Below, one piece after another: positions 27,166 to 38,525 of a DNA stretch of 64,000 bases. The notes beneath the pieces are model-generated. The model was not told where the DNA came from and did not search any database. It saw only the letters and a program-made list of their open reading frames with translations. This stretch comes from Caprimulgus europaeus. Lineage: Eukaryota; Chordata; Aves; Caprimulgiformes; Caprimulgidae. Both the position numbers and the translations under genes were made by a program. The DNA lies in NCBI GenBank assembly GCA_907165065.1, contig OU015533.1, positions 27,606,578-27,670,577 on the forward strand, read 5' to 3'. Within the stretch, counting starts at the first letter, position 1. Every line of letters begins with the position of its first letter.

Positions 27166-27190
27166 TTTTTTTTTTGGGGGGGGAGGGGGG
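27166..27190. repeat. Homopolymer junction, T-run then G-run
   Basis: A run of T is followed directly by about nine G, A and six G. The G-run could form a G-rich secondary structure and could cause assembly or sequencing length errors. Confidence 0.85.
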
Positions 27191-29079
27191 ACACAACTCC
27201 ACAACAGCCAAAGAACTGTGAAAACATAACTTAAATGTAATCAATAATTTCTTGATGGAGTTTGCAGAGAGCCTGAAACATCAACTTTGAATGTTTTAGA
27301 TGCATGATCTGCTTTTTTCATTTCAAAGCAAGTCAGTTCGAATTTGATCTGTGGTACCTTAAGTTCCACCATTGCTAGCTCCTTCACAGTCCTCACAGCA
27401 AGAAGCATAAAGGAGTATAGCACTGTGAAGATCTGAAATACAGTTAGGTCCTTAACTACATGAGGCAGCACAGGAGATGCACGATTGGCTTTAGTGAGGA
27501 AGAGCTCGACTCTTAAAAGTTTGACAAATACTGCTCCAAGATACTGAGCATCATCAATTCCCACAGACCCCCAAGTAATTAGGTAATGGAGCTTATTTTC
27601 AATTTTTATCCTGTGCTCTTCTTAAAGATTTAAGCCAAAATACATCATCACTCATTCTGAGCTGCTTCCCACCCTGTGAAGCTGAACCAGCACTTACTAC
27701 TAAACCTGTCTCTGGTTTCAAATTCATTGCTTGATATCACATCCCAGGAACGGGGCCAGTAGGTTTTTAGGGATTTATTTGCAAGTCCAGATTAGTACAG
27801 ATTCATTTGTCACAAGCATCTGTATTTTTTTTTTTAAAGTGTACTTATTCCTTTAACTACCTTCATTTAATTTTATTTTTCAAACATCAAACAAAATAAC
27901 TGGAACTTTGTGGAAATATGGATTCAATCAGCAACCATTGGCTATTTTTTCCTGCCTCAGTTATGAAAGGAGATGAGGTGTTTAAATTACTAGATTTCAC
28001 ATGTGGAAGGAATAAGTCTGAAGGAAATAGCGTAGGTTTCTTTCCAAGCTTGAATTACAAATTATCCCAGGACCCAGGAGAAGGAGCAGAGCAGAGCAGA
28101 AAACAAGATTTCAGGAGATTCTTTGTCAAGTTAGTTTCTCAATCAGCCTTGAAAGGCACCTTGAGGACCCAATTTCTTCCTTATGTTGCTTTCTTCCACT
28201 GGTGTAACGGCTTAAGGACTCCAGTTGGTACCTTTTTCAATAGTTGCTTATATGATGTGCTGAAGTATTTATCTTCCAATAATGCATGTTAATGTCAATT
28301 TTGCAAGAAAAATGAACAGTTGAACTACTTCCCCCAAAGAGCTTACTTGTTAGTGTGACTCTTGCAGGTACATACTACTCATATTACTAACCTACAAGCT
28401 CAAAGAGATCCTTTAAAAAAACCCTCATGAGGTTTGATATGTGGATATTACTAAACTGTTCAAATCTCTGATAGGTGGAAATTCACACAATCTTTTAAGC
28501 CCTTTCAGTAAAGCAAGGACTGTTATCTCCATCCCTTCTCTCACTCTTCCATGCCAAGTTTCTTTTCCTAAATAGGTAGTTCTTTCAGGTAGGCCAGTAG
28601 GAGTAAATGACTTGACTATTCAGATCACTAGCCCGGGTACTATAACCAGCTACGTGCCAGGGAGTGCTGTTCCTGCTCTGAATGCTCACAAATCTAGAGA
28701 GAAATCTCTGCCTAGACGTTATCTTTCCTCTGGCATCAAGATAGGGGAAAATTTCCCTCTCTGGTGCAATGCAGTTCACATGTCAATTGGTGCCAAGAGC
28801 ATTCTGCAGAGAAACAGCAGTAAAAGGAAAACCAGCAGCCAAGCTCCTGTATCATGTTTTAAATTTAATTATTTAATTTCTTTTTTAATAATTGACCTGT
28901 CAAGATAATTACTGCAGATCATGAGACAATGTCTCTAGTACATTTGGGTAAAATGGAACCATTCAGGGGAGGATATGCGTTTTCAAAGGGTTTGCTGCCT
29001 GGAATGGAATGCAATTTCAGCATCATCTTAAAGGTGAACATAAGTGAAGAGAGGCAGGAGGGGCAGATGAGAAGCACCA

Positions 29080-29365
29080 GGGAGGAGACACACGCTGCTG
29101 TGGCCTTTTTTAATTTTAATTTTTGTTAGGCTTTTGAGAGTTAAAAATCCAGTGGCAGATGAGCTTGCCCTGTAAAGGCTATTATTGAAATTAATGCAAG
29201 TAGACTTTTCTTGGAGATGACTGCAATGCAACAGACATTCTTAGCGACAGGCTAAGGGTAATGCGGTCTTGCATTATTCAGTGTACGGTTTGCATAGTAT
29301 TTAGCTATAAAGCCTGGTCCATTTTAGTTTACTTTTATGCTTACTTCCAATGGGGCTTGTTTACA
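29080..29365. promoter_or_regulatory. Candidate conserved non-coding element
   Basis: A repeat-free stretch with TTTAATTTTAATTTTTG (near 29108), TATTATTGAAATTAATGCA (near 29179), and CATTATTCAG and GCATAGTATTTAGC segments further on. There is no coding potential. Interpreted as enhancer-like on motif content only. Confidence 0.2.
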
Positions 29366-30207
29366 CTGCTCACCCCTCCAACTTCTCTCCTCCAAATATT
29401 CTCTGGGGACCATAAGCTAGAGCATCTCTGCAAGCTGTTACCAGCACCATGCTGCAAATTCAAGCCATTAACATGACAGCACATCTGATCCCCATGCTAC
29501 TGTCCACCACTCCCTAGCTCTCCTATGGGAACAGCTGCTTTTAAATGGCAGACACCGATGTCTCATGCTTTGATATTCAAAAGCTTAGTGAACCGTGCTC
29601 TGTGCACTGGGAAGAGAAATATAAGCTGAATCTGCCTGAGAAGAATTCTGCTGCATGGTTTAGTTTTCTCAGTTATTTTAATGCAGCACTGACCAGATAA
29701 AATTCTTAATATTGAATATGAGCTTCTGAAGTCACAAATGTCATCAGTTTAAAGTGGAAGCAGACATCATCCATTCTAGTATAAAAGAAGCCTAAATCAT
29801 GGATCCTTTGAAATCAATATGAAAGCACTACTTAGCCTAGGTAGGCCAGAAGATGGTCATAATTATCATAAAACATAAAATTTCACTTCCCAAAAGGAAC
29901 AGGCATGTTCTTTTCAGGAAGGGAAAACAACCAGACATCTCAGTTGTACTCTAGACTCTCACTTTCCATTTTCAAGCATGCTTCTAGGTGTAGCAATCAA
30001 TAAGGGAACTGTGAGAAAGCAACCTAAGGATCTGCACTGCTTAAAAGCTCTGCCTGAGTCTGCAGATAGCCTGAAATGGCAGCTTTGAATTACTTCTTTC
30101 CAATCCAAATTGAATTCCAAATAGAATACTTTAAGTGGCAGTATTACCAACTGCTTCACTGCTCAAAAGCTTTTGAAAAGAAGAGGAAGTACGAGTGTGA
30201 AGATAAA

Positions 30208-30223
30208 GCACCCCTAGGGGTGC
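30208..30223. repeat. Perfect 16-bp palindrome
   Basis: GCACCCCTAGGGGTGC is identical to its own reverse complement, with CCTAGG at the centre. A perfect 16-bp palindrome is expected about once per window by chance, so this is noted but not strongly significant. Confidence 0.85.
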
Positions 30224-32482
30224 ATGTCCAGTAAAGGAGCTGGGAGATAGAGTAGCACTTTCATTCTTCTCAGTTTAGTTTTTAAATGCTTGGACAATAC
30301 ACTCCTGACTGCTGACTAGATCTACAGCTTAGACCCATCCTTCTAATTTTTATAGTTGACCTTGGACTTAGTAAGAGACAAATCATCCTCTTTTCTTCAT
30401 TAAGAGATAAGACTGCATGATCAACTTACTCTCACAGTTGCCACTATCTGAGAGGCTACAACTGATCACTCCTGAATGAACTGGGGCTACACTGCTAGGC
30501 GAGAACAAGTAGTAGAGGAATAGGAGTGGGATGAAAATGCAGTAGGCCACAGTTTAAAATAAACAAGAAATATTTCAAAGCTGCTCTTAACTTTGTTTTA
30601 ATATCCCCAAGGACAAGAAACCCCTCATGGCTATTGCTGTAAGACCTACCTAATGAAGAAAAGAGACTTTCAGCTATTCTAAGCTCTATTCTTTGCACTT
30701 CTTTTAGCTTAACTTTTCTATCCCAACCTCAGCTACCACCGTGGTTTCTGATGCCTGGCAGGCTTTGCTGTTTCAATGCTGCTAGTACATTGAGGAATCT
30801 TCATGTCTGTAATGGAACCCAAATTTCACTGCAGAAAGAAAAGGGAATTGACCTGCTCCAAGTCACAATTACAGGTTCAGCTTCAGAACACTCTGAAACC
30901 TGCCATGAGGCATTCCCAGCAGGAATTAGTGTCCAGCTGGGACCAAGCAACAGTGACTGCCTGATTTGAGAAGCTGTTAAAATACAGAAGCATCACTTAA
31001 CACTGGAAGAAAAGGCCTTTTTTTTTTTTTTTTCCCCTCCCTATCTTGCCTCTGCTTCTTAAATCACCACTCAGCATTATTTAAAAAGGGCTTAAGAAGC
31101 TTCCATTCTGGTTTTTAGAAAGTACTGATTGAGAGATCAAGGCCAAATTATGACCAGAGATCAGCTCTGGGGACAAGTGCTAATGTTGAAACAGAGCACT
31201 TCACACCTGAAAGCATGTTCATTGCTCAGGCAGAAATGAATAGAGGAGGCAGGAAACTGGAGCAAGGGCAAGAAGTGTACGTTACTGCATAACTACAGGT
31301 CTGTGTTCAGTCCACTGTTTTCCATCCACAATGCTTGAGCTGGAATTAAACAGAACAGAGGATGAACAAAAGCCCAGTACTGCCTTGTATTTCTCCTAAT
31401 TTTGGTTTCCTTTACTCAAAAACTCAAAGGCTTTCCTGGCCTTTGGTTCTGGCAAGAACTTTCCAGCCTTTGGTCTGCTGGGATGCAAGTTTCTAACTGT
31501 TGCTTGTCTTAGAGTGGATCTACAGGAATTCATGCTGTCCCGGCAAGGAGCTGTGTCTACCTGGGTATCCAGACAGCCCTGGTGCACTAGGGTTGAAATC
31601 AAGAGTAGAGTTTCTTAGCACCCATGTGCTACAACATCAGACAAGGCAAGTCTTGCCTGCTGTAAGTGCCTGAGTCACTCCACACCACCATACCAGAGCT
31701 TTTCTCTATCTAGGGCCCCATATACCTCTCTGGATTGGCCTCTTCCCTTACCCACTGAAGAACACACAAGATGACAGGCATGGGCAAGCCCCACTTCAAG
31801 ATCCACTACCTCCCTATGGTTTAGCACCACAGCATCTCTGTTGGAACGTAACTGGGCATGGCTCACTGCCTCAGCCACAGACTTGCATTGTGAGCCCTCT
31901 CATATGATCCAACATATGAGGGAATAGACACATGAAGAGGCCTGAAATGCTTTGCACACAGAGATTAATCCAAGATGTTTAGTGCCTTTAATGATGAACA
32001 TGAGCACTCTCTGAGGTCACTGCACAGAAAAGAACCAGAGACAGAACAAAACAGATGTGTCCTTGCTTGAAGTCACCCTGAAGTGTGGAGTAAAGTGGAG
32101 AACAGGACTTCTGCCTTTCCACCAGGTTTTCATCATAAGACCTTTCTCTGAATATTTTGGAAAGAACAGCTTCCCCCTCCCCCCCGAAAGCTCAAAGCAG
32201 CTGCCTCCCTCCAAGTACCTATGTGTAATAGCTTGCAAGAAAAAAGAAGAAAACCCTGCCTTGATCCCTGATTTTTCCAAACTTGTTAATAATTTAAAAA
32301 CCAACCAACACACAGGAAAACAGGGAGATGCTGTCAAGTCCAATATGCACAACTGCAGATAAACCCTGATGACACAATATTTTTCCCAAGTGATGTTGTG
32401 ACTTGGGGCAACATAAATGCTTCAGTCCCCGCTTTCCACCTGGATACATCCTTCTTGGTGTGTTTGCTACTACACTGCATTA

Positions 32483-33008
32483 CAGAATCACAGAATGTCA
32501 GGGATTGGAAGGGACCTCGAAAGATCATCCAGTCCAACCTCCCTGCCGGAGCAGATGAGTTCACACAGGAAGGCATCCAGGTGGGTCTTGAATGTCTCCA
32601 GAGAAGGAGACTCCACAACCTCCCTGGGCAGCCTGTTCCAGTGCTCTGTCACTCTCACAGTAAAGAAGTTCCTTCTCAAGTTAAAGCGGAACCTCCTGTG
32701 TTCCAGCTTGCACCCACTGCCCTTGTCCTATTATTGGACACCACTGCGAAGAGCCTGGCCCCATCCTCCTGACATTCACCCTTCATATATTAATAAACGT
32801 TAATAAGGTCACCCCTCAGTCTCCTCTTCTCCAAGCTAAAGAGGCCCAGCTCCCTCAGCCTTTCCTCATAAGGGAGATGCTCCACTCCCTTAATCATCTT
32901 GGTGGCTCTGTGCTGGACTCTCTCAAGCAGTTCCCTGTCCTTCTTGAACTGTGGGGCCCAGAACTGGACACAATATTCCAGATGTGGCCTCACCAGGGCA
33001 GAGCATTG
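32483..33008 (-). mobile_element. CR1 LINE 3' end, antisense, youngest copy here
   Basis: In antisense, the 3' terminus starts at AATCACAGAATGTCAGGG (about 32486), then the 3' UTR and ORF2 C-terminus. On the minus strand, 32790-32993 encodes 67 residues typical of CR1 ORF2, including [56 protein letters not shown] replaces the next lysine codon (INVYK to INVY*). After a frameshift, 32488-32679 continues with [34 protein letters not shown]. It is 5'-truncated near GGGCAGAG at 33003. Few changes from consensus point to a comparatively recent insertion, but it is dead. Confidence 0.97.
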
Positions 33009-36000
33009 TTTGATAAGAAATTAGGATTGCAAGAGTAAGGATATATCAGTTCTCTGACTCTAAGAAACACATGAGCCACACAGTTCCTATTTAGTATGTA
33101 TGGGAGAAGCACAAATGCCTTTTACAGTTGAACGTAGATGATGAAATACTGTATTTGCTGAGGAGAGGAAAGGGGATGTCCCCACTATAATGTATGATTT
33201 ATTTCTCCTATCTCTGCCTTGCTGCATTTACAGTAAGTTTCTTCCTTCAGAAGCAGGTAGGTTCATCTACAGTTCCACAGTGGTCACAGGAGGATTTTTC
33301 TTCCCTCCTGGAGAGTATCCAGTCCTCTTTCTTTCTAAGGAAAGGGCAATTACTCCCTCCTACAGCAAGAAGAGCAGAGATCTGGAAACCTGCCATGTGT
33401 GACTGTCACATCGGTTTAATTTTACCAGTAACACTAAAGAGGGCCGGTACCCAATGCCGGAGACAGCGGCATGCATATGAAAACTACTGACTTTCCAACC
33501 CCTACCACTTCAACAAAATGATAAAGAGCTGTAGTGCTACAACTGCCTGCAGCACACTGTAGCCAGGGGTTTGCCAGGGAGCTGAACGCAGCAGGCACAC
33601 AATCCCTTGCTTGGAAAGACTCAGATTTACAGCTTCTGCTTCAGATGGGAAACAGTGAATAAGCCTTGAGACTCTACCATGCAGACATGCAGTCTGTGTG
33701 AGAACATAGCACCTCATTTACCCCTTACTGCCCTCCCCCAATATTTCATTTTTGGCTTACATGGGTGTGTGAAGGGTAAGTCCCAAAACAAAAAGGTCCT
33801 CTCAGGATGGTAGCCGAGGAAGCCACGGTTTACCTTTTCACCTGTACTTCCCAACCATGCCTCCTGCAAAGCAATGCTGCCTTCCTCAACTCAGGTAGAT
33901 CAACTGAGCTGTTCACAGGAGCACGCCCTAAATGGCCTCAGTCAAAACCAGCCAGTTGAGCTAACATAACTTAAATGACAGGCTTTCACTAATCCTCTTC
34001 ATTTCAACTGAAATGTGATAGGCAGCACTCACAACAGCAGCTTCGCCAGCAGATTACGCAGGAAAGTGTCTTCCACAAATAGCTGGTGACAAGTAGCCAG
34101 TCAACTTGTGTGTCAATGTAAGTGCAGATAAAAAAGGATGTACCACAGATGTAAAAGCCCAGTTTCAGACCATCTAAAAGCTCATTAAATCACTGAGTCC
34201 ACTGGCTAAGCACCTCTAAAGACCTAAAGCCAACCAAGGGGAAAGAGTGGGCATAGGACACACTTGTGCCTTTCAGAGCTGAGGCCTAAAGTACATATTT
34301 ACCCCTTGTCTTAGGCAGAAGATGCTCACTGCAGTAGCACTGTCATCACAGCATTTTCCCTGTGGTTTTCCTACCCTCAAAACTCTTCCAAATCTGTTTT
34401 AATGCTGCCAAGAGTCTCGTGCATTGTTTTCTTCCCCCAGCATCCTTGTTTACAGCCTGCAGGTATAAGCAGGTCTGCTGAAAACAAGAAAAAAATATTT
34501 TACAGTGTGTCTTATGAAGCTGTATCACAGACATAGCACTGCAGAAGTATGTATTCCAGAAATGTGGACAATGTGAGCATCAGATTCTTAAACTTACTCC
34601 CAAGACAGAGACAGTGATGTAGGTATGTAAAGTTGTGTTCCCAAAGAAGTCAGACTTTATATTATTGACATGCAAAAAGAGTGGAGCATATTTAAATACC
34701 ACCTAGTTGCTCCTCCCCTCAACATTACAGATCTTTAAAAAATACATTATCTTATCAGGCTTGAAAGAGCCTGTTCTATTGCTTCCCATAAAGTTATATC
34801 TTTACTACACATTGGAATAGCATTGTGTACCATATATTGTATATTATAATAAGAAATGATCCTGCTATTGATCACACTTGTGAAACAAGCCACAATGGCC
34901 ATCATAGTTTTGGCTGAAAAATGTTACAAGCCAATGTTGTCAAGGCTGATGTCTCCAAACAACAGAACTGTGGCAAAAGTCTATTGTGTAAACCAGATAT
35001 GAGCCCCTCAGGCACAAAATGCAGCTGAAAGCTCATAAGGGAAAAAATGAGGAAAGAGAAGGGAGAGGCTTCATGAAATTCAAGTGCTTTATTACAAAGA
35101 TCCAAACTAGCACTCCTTCAAGCCCTTTGTAGCTGAAACTCTCCATAGATTTCTAAAGACATATATGACTCCAAAATCCAGTCTGGACCATAAATAAACC
35201 TAGTCTACCAGAGTACTGAAGTAATTCCAGAATATTGGCTCATCCTGGTGGGAGGCTGAGCTGCGAGAAAGCCATCTCCCATGTTCCTCTAGAGGTAACT
35301 TTCCAGAATATCTAGATTGCTTCCTGGAGTCAAAGAACTTGTAAGATTTACAAGTGTGCTTGGGCTGGAGAAACTCCCCTATGATCTTAAGTGGGAAAGT
35401 CAAACCAGTCTATCCCTGTATTCCAGTCAGCCAACACTAACACTGTTTTCAAAGGAGTTAGCTTGAAATTGAAAGAAAGGATTTGAACCTCACACACATT
35501 TTGGTTCTGTCACATGAGGACCTTGGCAGGCTTAACAAGACAGCTGGGTCCTAAATTAGCTGTAACTACACAGGAAAAAAAAAAAGACCTAGGTATCTTT
35601 GAGACAATCTCAGTGGAAAACATCTGGTGGTTGCTTAGGTATGAAAAAAAAAAAGAAAAAAGAGAAAAGAATATTAATGATGAATGAGAAACAGGACAGG
35701 AAAAAAAAAATATTTTTTTGGTAATGCCACTCTATAAATTAATGGTACCCATCGTCACCAGAAACCGCGGTAACGGGGAAAAGCAAAATCACACGTATTC
35801 TGCTCTGAGTTTGCGAGCACACCTTCATCTGCTGTCACACATTTTGTTCCTCCATGTCATTTTGACTCTTCAGCCAGATCCTTCTTTATGTTAAAGGTCT
35901 TTTCCTGACTAGTATTGTCTGCTTCTTGAAATCTTCTTGAAATGAAACAGCAACTAGTAAGTTGTTGGTATCCCTATAGACATGGAATTCCAAGGTATTG

Positions 36001-37294
36001 TGAGATTTTTACTTAAAGGCTCACATGCTCCTTCTTAAATAAACTCCCATTAGAAGCATTTCATGTTAATTAGAGTCACCCCTCCTCTTGGATGAACTAG
36101 CAGGAACAACTGCTTCCCACCCAGGGAAGCTGCTGCTCTAAACTCCTGTCCTTTTATCATACCCTAACAGTTCATGTGTGTTTGGTTGCAACTCCCCTGT
36201 TATTACTGCTTCATTGACTTATTTCTCTGGGATCTCCCTTAGCAGCATGTATGCACTATCTATTTATTGAGGAAAAAGCTGTTCACACAAAGCTTCACTT
36301 TTAACCACAGTGTAGGAGATTTCTATCCACATAGATAGTCACACGCACTTCACTAAAATTTTACCCCATCAGTTTACTCAGACTAATTTCTTTCTTCAAA
36401 GCGACAGTGCTCTTCTCACACCTTTGTGACCCAAGCTGTCCTTTGGGCATAGTTCATCGCCAGGAATTACACTATCTTATCGATTTTTGCCATGGCATCA
36501 TATTTCAAGCTATCTATTGAATAAAGTCTATTCTATCAGGGTCCTCTTTCTTATACTAAGCAGGAGTGTCTAGGGCTGTCAGTCTCACTGCCATTCATAA
36601 GCACTAACATCCTATAAAAATAAATTAGAACAAAAGTGATCTGACAATGAAAAGCTGTAATTTGAAGATATTGAAGAAAAAGGCTTTTGTCAAATTTGAC
36701 TCATATGGAATGTGTCATATAACAGGACTCAAACTGTTTGACAAGAACAAATTACCACAACATTCTCTATCAAAATAAACCAAATCCATTAAAATATACA
36801 AATAAATCCCAGCTCAAGTAGGATACTATATTACAAGAAACTAGATCACACTATTGGATTTAAAAAATAGTAAATGTCCTTATAAATAATTAATCAAGAG
36901 CTCCTTTTTTGTTCATAGTGGAGGAATTTTTTAAATCTTTAACTTCAAAAGTAGATCGTGTAATTCCATAGGGTTACTACCATATTGAGCAAAAAAAGAG
37001 ATGCGAAAGCTGAAAAAACCTGACACTAACAAAATGTAGATGAACTGCAGAAATAGACAAAAGGCCACAGCAGCAGATCAAAGAGAGAGCAGCTTGGCAA
37101 AGTATGATGAAGCATTACCATAATGAATTTTGTGAGCAAGTAGTGTCCTTTAAAATAATTCTTTTTATCTCTTAAGAAGGCATTTACTATAATCAAGAAA
37201 GGGTTTACCTAGCAAAAAATTAAAGATAAAATTTAAAAAGGAATAGACTTATTGAGGATTTAACTTTAACCCATTTCTAGCACCTCCTTCAGGA
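33009..37294. other. Unique non-coding DNA
   Basis: No supported gene or known repeat. A-rich tracts lie at 35575-35585, 35645-35670 and 35700-35712. An 11-bp tandem CTTCTTGAAAT twice is near 35922-35943. A small CpG-dense spot is described separately. The AT-rich part from 36600 to 37250 shows nothing recognisable. Confidence 0.5.
35745..35825. other. Small CpG-dense spot in AT-rich DNA
   Basis: About six CpG dinucleotides fall within about 70 bp (CATCGTCACC, ACCGCGGTAACGG, CACACGTATT, GCGAGCAC), whereas the surrounding kilobases have almost none. It is far too short for a CpG island. It may be unmethylated or constrained, or simply chance. Confidence 0.5.
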
Positions 37295-37400
37295 TGTTTC
37301 ATAGATTTCTAACATAGACTGCTTACCCAGATCAGCTAGTCTGGCCTTCTGAATTCCAGCCAGAAGAACTTCCTGCAGCAGTTCCTGACTTGTACATATT
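37295..37400 (-). mobile_element. Very old CR1 3' tail fragment, antisense
   Basis: The sequence from TTTCATAGATTTCTAACATAG through 'agctagtctggccttctga' to 'gcagttcctgac' follows the antisense 3' UTR of the old sauropsid CR1 type. It is highly divergent and only about 100 bp, so confidence is modest. Confidence 0.5.
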
Positions 37401-38105
37401 TACAGCAATTTCCTCCTATTTCCTTTCAGGATTAAGAGCAAAAGTGAGAGATGAGTCAGACATTTCAATTTAACCAGATTTCAGGTCAGGTGCCTGGACC
37501 AGAAGGAAACCTCATCCCACAGCTGAGTCAAGAGCCAACTCAAGGCTTCCCTATAACACAGGTGAAATTGAACCCTCTCAACCCAAGGACAGACAGGATT
37601 TGTGTCTCAACTCTTAGGCAGCTGAGGTGGGACCATATAGCCAGACAGGGAAATCCTGGGGAGCTGGGTTTGCTCTTCCCACTGCTGCTGGCTACACAAG
37701 AGCTGGGGCAGCAAACTGCTGCAGGAAGGGTCCATTCTGCCCTCTCCATTTCTCTCCACCCCACAGTAACAGACATTCCCCCAGTTTTCTCTCAGCAAAA
37801 GCAGGGGCCATCAGCAGTGAGAGCTGTAGCTTTGCAGGGGACTGCAAACTAGCAAAACTGTGGGATTACAGTTGCCATGGGCAACCGCTGGCTGTGCTTC
37901 TTCCTCGACCTGGCCTCTTCTGGGCTGTACGGGGCTTGCAATGAGCACGCAGAGCTACAGTACCTCCACAGCAAGAGCCGAAAAGACTGGAGGGAACCTG
38001 CCTTGGTCTGTTCAGGTTTTGATCCAAACTAGACTAGCAAGTCTACAGGAATCACGGAGCAGACTGTTGCCTGCCTAGGCATCCAGCTGCATGCTGCTGC
38101 CATCT
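37401..38105. other. Unique non-coding DNA, slightly GC-richer
   Basis: Overlapping frames at 37451-37852 (133 codons) and 37627-37944 (105 codons) on + and two on - are open together. This reflects a local lack of stop codons rather than one gene with codon bias. No domain is recognised. Confidence 0.45.
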
Positions 38106-38525
38106 GACAGGCCAGGCCATGCACCAGCAGATCAAAGGGAGCTGTAACCGTCATTACAGCTGACATAATAAAGACACGGTGCTCTTAATTGTTTGGAGCA
38201 GGAGTCGCTCTTTTCAGAAATTTTCCTAAGTGCTGTTAAAGGGGCCTTGGCTGTTTTCAAACAAGCAAGTGAAATCTAAGGCGCTCGGATGTGCTAACAA
38301 TTACCGTCAGAGCCGCTCTTGCGGCTGCCTTTCCCTGCTCTGTCAGTCACAGGGCTGCCTCGGAGCAGGAGCTGCATGGCAGGTTGAGCACTCTGTGGGG
38401 CGGGAAGCCATTACGCCTTATTAACTCTGAGTGACTAAGCCTTTTGTGCAGGAGCTGAATATAATTAAAACACATTTTCATTGCTAAGCTGTTAGAGTGA
38501 GGAGGAGCTGGGCTTGGGCTTTTCT
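38106..38525. promoter_or_regulatory. CpG-retaining candidate regulatory element
   Basis: This repeat-free block holds about 11 CpGs in roughly 330 bp (38145-38430), in a window where CpG is generally scarce. It contains TAACCGTCATTACAGC, CTCTTAATTGTTTGG, ACAATTACCGTCAG and ATATAATTAAAAC motifs, plus a small perfect hairpin AGCCGC-TCTT-GCGGCT at 38311-38326. The combination of CpG retention and homeodomain-type cores is what one sees in long-range developmental enhancers. No promoter elements (TATA, initiator with a downstream gene) could be tied to it. Functional call is inference. Confidence 0.35.

Larger units (their letters stand above)
23551..32482. other. Unique non-coding DNA, about 9 kb
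   Basis: No supported gene and no CR1 copy recognised. Simple tracts: a T-then-G run at 27166-27190, poly-T at 27823-27835 and 31018-31033, and a C-rich run near 32170-32185. The minus-strand frame at 27241-27564 (107 codons) and plus-strand frame at 26587-26976 (129 codons) show no domain I recognise and are not called as genes. Confidence 0.5.

Noticed and set aside
27241-27564. 107-codon minus-strand frame with hydrophobic stretch
   Set aside because: It looked protein-like at first, but I recognise no family and there is no second exon or decayed flank to support a pseudogene. Left as chance; a protein search would settle it.
28325-28350. CCCCCAAAGAGCTTAC word, considered as a fragment of the ancient repeat seen at 59.9 kb
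   Set aside because: Only about 15 bp match and the flanks do not follow the family.
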